Assembly (NCBI GenBank): GCA_020026375.1
Contig: JAHHQN010000001.1
Span: 62,001-126,000 of the forward strand
Direction: 5' to 3'
Source of the DNA: Alistipes sp.
Lineage (GTDB): Bacteria; Bacteroidota; Bacteroidia; Bacteroidales; Rikenellaceae
Length of the DNA stretch: 64,000 bases
Part shown: piece after piece, positions 50,979-58,702 of the stretch
Layout of the letters: the number at the start of each line of letters is the position of its first letter
Numbering within the stretch: position 1 is the first letter of the stretch
Notes under the pieces: model-generated
The model's database searches: none
What the model saw: only the letters and a program-made list of their open reading frames with translations
Told to the model about the DNA's origin: nothing
Translations under genes and position numbers: made by a program

Positions 50979-51290
50979 CTATCGCACCGTGTCGGCAGCC
51001 GTTCGGGGCGTTCTGACCGTATCGGCCGCCGAAGCAGGGGCCACGGTTCCACGAAGGGCGTTCTGCCGCGAGAGAGAGTCTGAAGCCCCCTCCGTTGCCA
51101 CGGCCGACGAGTCGCGCAGCTCCACGGCGGCCGGCTTCTCCACCACACGAGACGGTGCAGGAGCTTCAACCGTGGCGGCCTTGTGGAAGTGGAACACCAG
51201 CGAGTGGTAGCGGTCGTGATGCACACATGCCGATACCACGACGTACATCACACCGACAATCAGCAGTATATTAAGAATTTTCTTTATCAT
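50979..51290 (-). CDS. Small lipoprotein of unknown function
   Basis: I do not recognise this 103-residue protein. It has a hydrophobic N-terminus ending VVVSAC, a plausible lipobox (Cys22). The mature part is low-complexity, rich in Ala, Ser, Thr, Val and Pro, with a short repeat at the C-terminus (AADTVR twice). Its start overlaps the last 20 bases of the S41 protease gene, so it is translationally coupled to it. It may be an accessory of the protease, but this is inference from position. Confidence 0.55.
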   Translation of the reverse strand: MIKKILNILLIVGVMYVVVSACVHHDRYHSLVFHFHKAATVEAPAPSRVVEKPAAVELRDSSAVATEGASDSLSRQNALRGTVAPASAADTVRTPRTAADTVR

Positions 51291-52920
51291 CTTTCTTCTC
51301 CGTATTCAAAATTTCGACGGCACGCATCACCACATTGTCCACCGGACGGATATTGGCAAAGAAGGCATTGTCCTCCAAAATGGTGTTGCGGCCGATAAAG
51401 GCCTTCAGCTGCGCCTCCATGAGCGGTTTCGAACGCTCGATGTCGCGACGACGCGGTGCCACACCCTTGCGGGCGGCATAGCGCACGAAATCGTCGAACA
51501 TGCCCTTGTCGGCGGCAAACAGAGAATCCAGTCCGCCGAGGGTCTTCACCGAGTCGAGCTGCGCACGGTGACGGTCGGCATAGTCCATCGTGTAGCGGTA
51601 GAGGATATTGCGGCCGACCACCTCGATGAAGTAGCGCGTAACGTCAGTGGTGTCGATGGGAATGAACACATCGGGCATGATGCCGCCACCGCCATAGACC
51701 ACCTTGCCCTTGGGGGTGACTTTCTTGAGCGAATCGGCGAAGTGAACGCTGTCTATCGAGTAGAGTTCGTTGTTGCGGATACGGTCGACCATCTCCATCT
51801 CGTAGCCCTCCTCGTCACCCATGGTGTAGGGTTTCTGTATGCAGCGACCCGTGGGGGTGAAGTAGCGCGCCGTGGTCAGACGCAGTGCCGAGCCGTCGCC
51901 GAACTCCACCTGGGTCTGCACCAGACCCTTGCCGAACGAACGGCGGCCGATGATGGTGCCGCGGTCGTTGTCCTGAAGCGCGCCGGCCAGAATCTCGCTC
52001 GACGACGCACTGTTCTCGTCGATAAGCACCACCACGTCCATCTCCTGCAACAGCCCCTCGCCGTTGGCAAATTCGCGCATCTGCTGGTGGTTGCGGTCCT
52101 CGGTGTAGACGATGAGCTGCCCCTTGTGGAGGAACTCGTTGGCGATGAGTATGGCCTGATCGAGGAAGCCGCCCGTGTTGCCGCGCAGGTCGAAGATGAG
52201 TTTATTGACCCCCTGCGCCTTGAGGCGGGCCACCGCCGTGTGGAACTCCACAAAGGAGGTGCGCGCAAACTGTCCCAGCTTGACGTAGCCCAGGTCGGGA
52301 CTTATGCAGTAGGCCGCCTCCACACTCTTGATGGGAATCACACCGCGTGTGACCTCCACATCGACCAGTCCGCTGATGTCGCGGCGCAGCAACGAGAGCT
52401 TCACCTTCGTGCCGCGACGGCCTCTCAGGCGGCTGACGATGCGTTCCTGGTCGATTTTCTGACCGGCCACCAGCGTGTCGTTGATTTTCATGATGCGGTC
52501 ACCGGGTCTCACCCCCACCTCGGCACTCGGGCCGTGGGGAATGACATTGAGGACAACCACCGTGTCGGTGGCCATGTTGAAAATCACGCCTATACCGTCG
52601 AACTCGCCCTCCAGCGGTTCGTTGACCCTCGACATGGTCGAGGCCGGAAGGTAGACCGAATGGGGGTCGAGCTCCTTCATCAGCCGGGGGAGGAGATGCT
52701 CCGCCAGGGTGTCCATCGACAGGGAGTCGACATATCGGTTCTCGATGAGCGAGATGGTGCGTGTGAGTTTGTTGTCGGGTACGGCCATCTGGCGGAGCAT
52801 GCCGCGCAGCATGGTCTCCGAACCGCTGCGGCCGAAGTAGAGGCCCAACAGCATGCCCACCGCCAGCGCCACGGAGAGCAGCAGCGGCAGGAGAATCGAA
52901 AACTTGGAATTTTTATACAT
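51271..52920 (-). CDS. S41 family C-terminal processing protease
   Basis: The product is 549 residues with an N-terminal membrane segment (about 8-28), a PDZ domain (about 105-185; GIGVIFNMATDTVVVLNVIP and GVRPGDRIMKINDTLV) and the S41 tail-specific protease domain. The catalytic Ser is S306 in DENSASSSEI and the Lys is K331 in RRSFGKGLVQ; the 25-residue spacing equals that of E. coli Prc/Tsp. It should cleave exported proteins at their C-termini in the periplasm. The gene lies between a DUF3078 gene upstream and the small lipoprotein gene downstream on the same strand. Confidence 0.93.
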   Translation of the reverse strand: MYKNSKFSILLPLLLSVALAVGMLLGLYFGRSGSETMLRGMLRQMAVPDNKLTRTISLIENRYVDSLSMDTLAEHLLPRLMKELDPHSVYLPASTMSRVNEPLEGEFDGIGVIFNMATDTVVVLNVIPHGPSAEVGVRPGDRIMKINDTLVAGQKIDQERIVSRLRGRRGTKVKLSLLRRDISGLVDVEVTRGVIPIKSVEAAYCISPDLGYVKLGQFARTSFVEFHTAVARLKAQGVNKLIFDLRGNTGGFLDQAILIANEFLHKGQLIVYTEDRNHQQMREFANGEGLLQEMDVVVLIDENSASSSEILAGALQDNDRGTIIGRRSFGKGLVQTQVEFGDGSALRLTTARYFTPTGRCIQKPYTMGDEEGYEMEMVDRIRNNELYSIDSVHFADSLKKVTPKGKVVYGGGGIMPDVFIPIDTTDVTRYFIEVVGRNILYRYTMDYADRHRAQLDSVKTLGGLDSLFAADKGMFDDFVRYAARKGVAPRRRDIERSKPLMEAQLKAFIGRNTILEDNAFFANIRPVDNVVMRAVEILNTEKKDDKENS

Positions 52921-52954
52921 TGCAAACAAGGGTATGCACGCCCTTTATCCCCCG

Positions 52955-54145
52955 TCAGGGTTTGGGCTTGTTCATAAAGGTGTAGGTCAGACCCACCATC
53001 AGCTGGGTCTGGGTCTGAATGCAGATGTTCTGCGAGCGGTTGTAGTACATCTGGAAACCGATTGTGGTGGTCAGATACTTCGTGGCCTTGATGTCGATGG
53101 TGTTGACCCATCGCACGGTGGGGTGAATCGGCAGACGCGGTTTGTCCTTGATGTTCTTGTCGCCGTTCTCCCAGGCCACATAGGCCTTGCGGTAGGCCTT
53201 GTAGTCGGAAATCTTGTTCTCCTGACCGATGTCGGTAATCCAACCGTAGAAGGAGTAGAGCGTGGTGCGGTAGCGCAGGTAGCCCGACTTGCCGAACGTG
53301 CGGTCGAAGTTGATTTCGATGGACGAGCCGCCCTCATACTTCGACGACTTGTCGGGGTCTTCGATACCGTAGGAGAAGGCCGGCTTGATTTCGTTGCCCT
53401 CGGAATCCAACTGCTGGCGGCGTATCCACGAGCTGGTAGCATAGGTGGCACTCAACGCCAGAGGCGAGATGTTGACGGCGATGGGGAATCTCTCGCTGGG
53501 GCTTTTGTAGGTGATACCTCCCGAGATGTCGAGGTAGGCCGGAGTCATGAACTTGCTCTTCAGGTCGGTGCGGTCCTGTTCCGTACGCGAGAGGTAGCCG
53601 TTGGCGAACTGGCTGCGAAACTGTATGGTGGCACCATACGACCAGTTCTTCGACATCATGAAGGCCGGATTGATCCATATCTGGAATTCGTCCTGGTTCT
53701 TGAACCACACACCGTTGCTCGAGGTCACGCCGTCGGCGTTGGTGGACTCCACCTTCATGCGGTTGTAGCCCATCTTGGCATCGAACTTGGTCTCTATCGA
53801 GAAGAGATTTTTCTTGAAGATGTGGTGCAGCGAGAAGACCGCCAGCAGGGTGATGGAGTTATCACCGCCCGAGACCGCAATCCAGGGGTCGTTGTAGGAG
53901 TTGAGCGAGCCGGTAAGTCCGCCGCCCATCTCCAGGAAGTTCCTTTCGCGGCGGATACGCTGACGCTCGGCACGGTAACGCGCACGGTTGAAAAAGTTAT
54001 CCTCCAGCGAGATGGATTTCAACTTGTCTTTGAAGACCACCGACTCCTTCTTGGAGTCCACTTCGTCGATGGTGAACTGCGCCGATGCGGGCTGCGCCAC
54101 ACCGAGCAGCAGGGTCATCAACGCCATATAGAACACGAACTTCAT
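52955..54145 (-). CDS. DUF3078 family outer-membrane protein
   Basis: The product is 396 residues with a signal peptide (cleavage near PASAQ). It is rich in aromatic beta strands and ends MVGLTYTFMNKPKP. The N-terminal WIAVSGGDNSITLLAVFS and YNRMKVESTNADGV segments match DUF3078, a Bacteroidota family probably forming an outer-membrane beta barrel. The role is unknown. It is the first gene of the DUF3078-S41-lipoprotein unit and is divergent from nfo. Confidence 0.83.
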   Translation of the reverse strand: MKFVFYMALMTLLLGVAQPASAQFTIDEVDSKKESVVFKDKLKSISLEDNFFNRARYRAERQRIRRERNFLEMGGGLTGSLNSYNDPWIAVSGGDNSITLLAVFSLHHIFKKNLFSIETKFDAKMGYNRMKVESTNADGVTSSNGVWFKNQDEFQIWINPAFMMSKNWSYGATIQFRSQFANGYLSRTEQDRTDLKSKFMTPAYLDISGGITYKSPSERFPIAVNISPLALSATYATSSWIRRQQLDSEGNEIKPAFSYGIEDPDKSSKYEGGSSIEINFDRTFGKSGYLRYRTTLYSFYGWITDIGQENKISDYKAYRKAYVAWENGDKNIKDKPRLPIHPTVRWVNTIDIKATKYLTTTIGFQMYYNRSQNICIQTQTQLMVGLTYTFMNKPKP

Positions 54146-54180
54146 ACGCTCAAAAAATAATTTTAACACTGATTGAAATG

Positions 54181-54188
54181 CAAATTTA
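54181..54188 (-). promoter_or_regulatory. -7 element of the DUF3078 unit
   Basis: TAAATTTG on the minus strand, about 35 bases before the start codon. Confidence 0.45.
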
Positions 54189-54209
54189 TGAAATTATTTA
54201 GAGAAAACT

Positions 54210-54217
54210 TAACTTTG
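54210..54217 (+). promoter_or_regulatory. -7 element of nfo promoter
   Basis: TAACTTTG, 21 bases before the nfo ATG; a weak -33 (TATG, 54187-54190) lies 19 bases upstream. Confidence 0.5.
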
Positions 54218-54238
54218 CGGCGGTTAAACGCATAGAAC

Positions 54239-55087
54239 ATGAAATATTTTGGAGCGCACGTCAGTGCATCGGGAGGGGTGGCCAACTCGCCGCTCAACGC
54301 CCGCAGAATAGGAGCTTCAGGCTTCGCACTTTTCACCAAGAACCAGCGTCAGTGGGTGTCGAAGCCCCTCACGCCGCAGGAAATCGACGCCTTCCGCCGT
54401 GCGTGTGACGACAACGGCTACACTCCCTCGCAGATACTGCCCCACGACTCCTACCTCATCAATCTGGGTCACCCCGACAGCGCGTCACTCGCCAAGTCGC
54501 GCGAGGCGTTCTTCGACGAGATGCACCGCTGCGAGCAGCTGGGTCTCGACCGTCTGAACTTCCACCCGGGCAGCCACCTCAAGAAAATCAGCGAGGAGGC
54601 CTCCCTGTCGCTCATCGCCGAGTCGATCAACATGGCCCTCGACCGCACCCACACCGTGACGGCCGTCATCGAGAACACCGCCGGACAGGGTTCCAATCTG
54701 GGATACAGTTTCGAGCAGCTGGCCGCCATCATCGACCAAGTGGACGACAAGTCGAGGGTGGGCGTCTGCATCGACACCTGCCACGCCTTTGCCGCCGGCT
54801 ACGACCTCTCCACGGCCGAGGCCTGCGAGCAGACCTTCCGCCACTTCGACCAGGTGGTGGGCTTCGCCTACCTGCGCGGCATGCACCTCAACGACGCCAT
54901 GAAACCCCTGGGCAGCCGTGTGGACCGCCATTCGCCGCTGGGCGAGGGTCAAATCGGCATGGCGTGCTTCCGCTACATCGCCCGTGACCGCCGTTTCGAC
55001 AATATACCCCTCATTCTCGAAACCCCCGACGAGGAGCGCTGGGCCGAGGAAATCGCCCTGCTCAAGGCCTTTGCCGAGGAGCAATAG
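54239..55087 (+). CDS. nfo: Deoxyribonuclease IV (endonuclease IV)
   Basis: Nfo cuts DNA at abasic sites in base-excision repair, using three zinc ions. The product is 282 residues. Zinc-ligand segments are LPHDSYLINLGHP, NFHPGSH, AVIENTAGQG, VCIDTCHAFAAGYD, MHLNDAM and DRHSPLGEGQIG. The N-terminus FGAHVSASGGV is conserved. It is monocistronic, with a strong terminator. Confidence 0.97.
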   Translation: MKYFGAHVSASGGVANSPLNARRIGASGFALFTKNQRQWVSKPLTPQEIDAFRRACDDNGYTPSQILPHDSYLINLGHPDSASLAKSREAFFDEMHRCEQLGLDRLNFHPGSHLKKISEEASLSLIAESINMALDRTHTVTAVIENTAGQGSNLGYSFEQLAAIIDQVDDKSRVGVCIDTCHAFAAGYDLSTAEACEQTFRHFDQVVGFAYLRGMHLNDAMKPLGSRVDRHSPLGEGQIGMACFRYIARDRRFDNIPLILETPDEERWAEEIALLKAFAEEQ

Positions 55088-55116
55088 ACAGCCCGAAAGA
55101 GAGGTGTAGATTCGCC

Positions 55117-55159
55117 AAAAAAAGAGCGTCATTCCACAATGGAATGACGCTCTTTTTTT
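55117..55159. terminator. Bidirectional terminator after nfo
   Basis: A long perfect stem flanked by A and T runs (about 55117-55135 with 55140-55159) between convergent nfo and the aminotransferase gene. Confidence 0.9.
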
Positions 55160-55180
55160 GGTTGACCTCTCGCAACCGGC

Positions 55181-56377
55181 CTACAACTTGTCGAGACACG
55201 ACAGAATGAGGGCCGAACTCTCCCTAACCTCCTCCTCGGAGATGGTCAGCGGCGGCGAGATGCGGAAGGCCGTGTCGCAGAACAGGAACCAGTCGCTCAT
55301 GATGCCGGCCTCCTTGAACAGCTCCATCATGCGGTACATCAGCTCCGCGTCGCCCAGCTCCACGGCAAGGAGCAGTCCCGAACGGCGCACCTCCTTCACC
55401 AGCGGGTGGGCCGCCATGAGCCGCTCATACAACGCACCCTTGGCTTCGACCTCTTCCACCACCTTGTGGTCGATGAGGTAGTCCAGTGCGGCCAGACCTG
55501 CCGCGCAGCACACGGGGTGGCCGCCGAAGGTGGTGATGTGGCCCAGCACGGGACGTGTCTGAAGGGTGTCCATAATCTCGTGGCTCGACACGAAGGCACC
55601 GAGGGGCATGCCGCCACCGAAGGCCTTGGCCAGACACACGATGTCGGGTGTCACGCCGTATTTGGTCATGGCGAACATCTCGCCCGTACGGCCCATGCCG
55701 GTCTGTATCTCGTCGAAGATAAGGAGGGCACCCGTCTCGTCGCAACGGCGGCGCAGGGCCTCCAGATACCCCTCGGCAGGCACTCTCACACCGCCCTCGC
55801 CCTGCACGGGTTCGGTCAGCACACACGCCGTGCGGCAGGTGATGCGCTTCAGGTCGTCGAAATTGTTGAACTCGATGGCCCCCACATCGGGCAGCAGCGG
55901 ACGAAAGGCATTCTTCCACTCCTCGCCCTCGGGCGCACCCATCATGCTCATCGCCCCGTGGGTCGAGCCGTGGTAGGCGCGGCGCATCGACAACATCTCG
56001 GTGCGGCGCGTGTAACGCTTGGCCAGTTTCAAGGCCCCCTCCACGGCCTCGGCACCCGAATTGACGAAGTAGACACTCTCCAACGGGTCGGGCAGCAGCG
56101 AGGCAATCTTACGCGCATAGTCGACCTGCGGGGTCTCGACCATCTCGCCGTAGACCATCACGTGCATGTAGCGGTCGGCCTGCTCCTGCACGGCCTTCAC
56201 CACCGCAGGGTTGTGGTGACCCACATTGCTCACCGACACTCCGGCCACCAGATCGTAGTAGCGTTTGCCCTCCGGAGTGTAGAAAAACGAACCTTCGGCA
56301 CGGGCCACCTCGACCATCATGGGCGACGGCGAAGTCTGGGCCACATGCTGAAGAAACTGTTGACGTAAAATACTCAT
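55181..56377 (-). CDS. Class III aminotransferase (ornithine/acetylornithine type)
   Basis: The product is 398 residues of a PLP-dependent class III aminotransferase. The PLP lysine is K251 (CLAKAFGGGMPLGA) and the PLP-contacting Asp is D222 in LLIFDEIQTGMGRTG. VNSGAEAVEGALKLAKRYT and TFGGHPVCCAAGLAALD are also conserved. Substrate specificity cannot be fixed: ArgD, ornithine and 4-aminobutyrate enzymes look alike, and no arginine genes are nearby. It starts 24 bases after the trmH-like gene, so it is probably the last gene of the cvpA-rsgA-trmH operon. Confidence 0.88.
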   Translation of the reverse strand: MSILRQQFLQHVAQTSPSPMMVEVARAEGSFFYTPEGKRYYDLVAGVSVSNVGHHNPAVVKAVQEQADRYMHVMVYGEMVETPQVDYARKIASLLPDPLESVYFVNSGAEAVEGALKLAKRYTRRTEMLSMRRAYHGSTHGAMSMMGAPEGEEWKNAFRPLLPDVGAIEFNNFDDLKRITCRTACVLTEPVQGEGGVRVPAEGYLEALRRRCDETGALLIFDEIQTGMGRTGEMFAMTKYGVTPDIVCLAKAFGGGMPLGAFVSSHEIMDTLQTRPVLGHITTFGGHPVCCAAGLAALDYLIDHKVVEEVEAKGALYERLMAAHPLVKEVRRSGLLLAVELGDAELMYRMMELFKEAGIMSDWFLFCDTAFRISPPLTISEEEVRESSALILSCLDKL

Positions 56378-56401
56378 TTTCCTATCATTTTATGCGCCCC
56401 A

Positions 56402-57094
56402 CTACAAGGGGTCGCCAAATTTGCGATTGAGAATCTGCGGTGCGTCGTTCACCGAGAAACGGCACCACTTATACAGCACGCGGCTGCGCTCCTCCTCGGA
56501 AAGCTGCCAGCCGTCGACCTGCGAGCGCACACGCGACGAAAGGCCGTAGAGCAGAATGGCGGCCGAGGCCGACACGTTGAGACTCTCGACCATGCCGCAC
56601 ATCGGTATGCGGAGGAACTCGTCGGCGCGCGACATCACCTCGTCGGAGATGCCCTCCTTCTCGGTGCCGAACACCAGCACGAATTTACCCTTCTCGACAT
56701 CGAAGGTTTCGGGGGTTGTGTCGTTGCAGTGGGGCGAGGTGGCCACGATACGGTAGCCCTCCGCCTTCAGGGCATCGAGTGCCGCCCCCGTCGAGGAGTA
56801 TTGGCACACGTCTATCCAGCGGTCACTGCCGCGCGAGATGGCCGAATTGGGGCAGAAGTCGCACAACTCCTCCACGGTGTTGAGCGTCTGCACGCCGAAG
56901 GCATCGCAGTGGCGCACCAGCGCGGCGGCATTCTGCGAATGATACATGTTCTCGGCCAGCACGGTCACATAGCGCGTGCGGTCGGCGAGCACCTTCTCGA
57001 AGAGCGAGAAACGCTCCGCGGTCATGAATTCCCTGAGGCAGGCGATACGCTCGTCGTACCACGCCTTGTTATTTTCTGTATTTGTCATCTTCAT
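56402..57094 (-). CDS. trmH: TrmH/SpoU family RNA 2'-O-methyltransferase
   Basis: The product is 230 residues with the SPOUT trefoil-knot motifs: QNAAALVRHCDAFGV (motif 1), FVLVFGTEKEGIS (motif 2) and IPMCGMVESLNVSASAAILLY (motif 3). This matches TrmH, which methylates G18 of tRNA, although an rRNA target is possible. Its start overlaps the end of rsgA by about 26 bases; ATG codons at 57094 and 57088 are both possible. Translational coupling to rsgA is likely. Confidence 0.88.
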   Translation of the reverse strand: MKMTNTENNKAWYDERIACLREFMTAERFSLFEKVLADRTRYVTVLAENMYHSQNAAALVRHCDAFGVQTLNTVEELCDFCPNSAISRGSDRWIDVCQYSSTGAALDALKAEGYRIVATSPHCNDTTPETFDVEKGKFVLVFGTEKEGISDEVMSRADEFLRIPMCGMVESLNVSASAAILLYGLSSRVRSQVDGWQLSEEERSRVLYKWCRFSVNDAPQILNRKFGDPL

Positions 57095-57989
57095 CCAAAA
57101 TTTTAAGGTAGCTTTCGTAGCGTTCGTAGGCTATCTCACCATTCTTCACCGCTTCGACCACGGCACACCCCGGCTCGTGGGTGTGGGTGCAGTTGTAGAA
57201 GCGGCAGTCACACGCCGTCTCCATCATCTCGGGGAAGTAGTGCCACAGCTCGGCATCGTCGATGTCGATGAGTCCGAAACCCTTGATGCCCGGGGTGTCG
57301 ATCACCGCACCGCCGCCCTCCAGCGGATACATCGTCGAGAAGGTGGTGGTGTGCTTACCCTTGTGGAAGCTCTCCGAAATCTCGCCCGTGCGAATCTCCA
57401 GCGAGGGGAAAATCTCACCCACGAGGGTCGACTTGCCCACGCCCGAATTGCCCGACAGCAGCGTGGTGCGTCCCGACAGCAACTCTCTGACACGCTCCAC
57501 GCCCTCGCCCGTGGTCACCGACACACCGATGACCTCGTAACCGATTTTCTCGTACACCTCGCGGAAGGCTTCGACCTCCTCCGCCTGTTGCAAATCCAGC
57601 TTCGAGAGAATGATTTTCACGGGTACTTTATACGCCTCGCAGGTCACTAAGAAACGGTCTACGAACTCCCACGCCGTCTCGGGCTGACGCAGGGTGACCA
57701 TCAGCAATGCCTGATCGACATTGGCGGCGATGATGTGCGACTCCTTCGACAGGTTCGACGCACGACGTATGACATAGTTGCGGCGCGGTCGGATACCTGT
57801 GATGAGGTGGTCGCCGTGTTCGTCCTCGACACACTCCACTTCGTCGCCCACCACCACGGGGTTGGTCGAACGCACACCCTTCAATCTCAGTCGTCCGCGA
57901 ATGCGGCAACGCAGGGTCTCACCCTCGGACAGCACCTCATACCAACTCCCCGTGGCTTGAGTCACCACGCCCGAAAACACTCTCTCCAT
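57069..57989 (-). CDS. rsgA: Small ribosomal subunit biogenesis GTPase RsgA
   Basis: RsgA is a circularly permuted GTPase that checks late 30S subunit assembly. The product is 306 residues: an N-terminal OB fold (about 1-70), the permuted GTPase domain with VDQALLMV, ILSKLDL (G4), LLSGNSGVGKSTL (P-loop, G1) and VIDTPG (G3), and a C-terminal zinc finger (CDCRFYNCTHTHEPGC). The start overlaps the last 53 bases of cvpA in another frame. Confidence 0.96.
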   Translation of the reverse strand: MERVFSGVVTQATGSWYEVLSEGETLRCRIRGRLRLKGVRSTNPVVVGDEVECVEDEHGDHLITGIRPRRNYVIRRASNLSKESHIIAANVDQALLMVTLRQPETAWEFVDRFLVTCEAYKVPVKIILSKLDLQQAEEVEAFREVYEKIGYEVIGVSVTTGEGVERVRELLSGRTTLLSGNSGVGKSTLVGEIFPSLEIRTGEISESFHKGKHTTTFSTMYPLEGGGAVIDTPGIKGFGLIDIDDAELWHYFPEMMETACDCRFYNCTHTHEPGCAVVEAVKNGEIAYERYESYLKILDEDDKYRK

Positions 57990-58512
57990 TCTTTTCTATC
58001 GAGTTAAAATTAAATTCTTTTTTATACTCCTCAAACTGTTGCTTCATCCACTCTATCGAGGGGAAAATCTTGTCCGAGAGACCCATCACGGGGCGATAGC
58101 TCCGCGAGGACTCCACGGTGGGTTTATCCAGAAGCGAGTAATCGACATTCAGCGTATCGAACATCGAGAACGCCACACTGAGCAGCAACATATATTTTGC
58201 CACGGCCACCACTGCCCCCATCATCGAGTCGGGCGTGCCGAACCCCACAAAGTGGAACAGGCGGCGCACCATACGTCCGGCGACCGCCACCAGCAGCAAT
58301 GCCGCCAGCATAACGACCAAAAATCCGGCCACAAAGGTAAATCGCTCCTCGACCTGCATCAGTTCGCCCACCGTCTGACCATATTGGGCAGCCAGCCATA
58401 TACCGATGAAGAGCGCAACGAGCGAAAACAACTGGAGGATAAGCCCCCTTCGCCAGCCCTTCCACGCGGCATAGACAAAGACCACGGCAACGACTACATC
58501 AATAATATTCAT
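57937..58512 (-). CDS. CvpA family membrane protein
   Basis: The product is 191 residues with about four membrane segments (roughly 3-20, 26-46, 60-82 and 100-120) and a hydrophilic C-terminal tail. IIDVVVAVVFVYAAWKGWRRGLILQ at the N-terminus is the CvpA signature. In E. coli CvpA is linked to colicin V production and bile-salt resistance; its role here is unknown. It opens a minus-strand run with rsgA, trmH and an aminotransferase. The ATG at 58512 starts the first membrane segment directly. Confidence 0.85.
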   Translation of the reverse strand: MNIIDVVVAVVFVYAAWKGWRRGLILQLFSLVALFIGIWLAAQYGQTVGELMQVEERFTFVAGFLVVMLAALLLVAVAGRMVRRLFHFVGFGTPDSMMGAVVAVAKYMLLLSVAFSMFDTLNVDYSLLDKPTVESSRSYRPVMGLSDKIFPSIEWMKQQFEEYKKEFNFNSIEKNGESVFGRGDSSHGELV

Positions 58513-58544
58513 TCCAAGAAATAAAACACGGTTATAAAAGTGTG

Positions 58545-58552
58545 TAAAGATA
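58545..58552 (-). promoter_or_regulatory. Putative -7 element of the cvpA operon
   Basis: TATCTTTA on the minus strand, 33 bases before the cvpA ATG; one mismatch to consensus. Confidence 0.4.
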
Positions 58553-58673
58553 CGAATTTTTGGCGACAGCCGCAAAACCCTCTCCCACAATATCGACCGC
58601 TCGTTGTACGTTTATAGGATAGCATCGTCTCCTTTTTTTGAAAAAAGTGGAATGGCAGTGCGCGATTTTTTTG

Positions 58674-58681
58674 TAAATTTG
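58674..58681 (+). promoter_or_regulatory. -7 element of the GH2 gene
   Basis: TAAATTTG, 21 bases before the start codon at 58703. No well-spaced -33 was found. Confidence 0.45.
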
Positions 58682-58702
58682 CCTGACCAAAAACGAAAAG
58701 AA

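Noticed and set aside
55181..56377. Firm naming of the aminotransferase as argD
   Set aside because: Class III aminotransferases share these motifs and no arginine-pathway gene is near, so only the class is stated.
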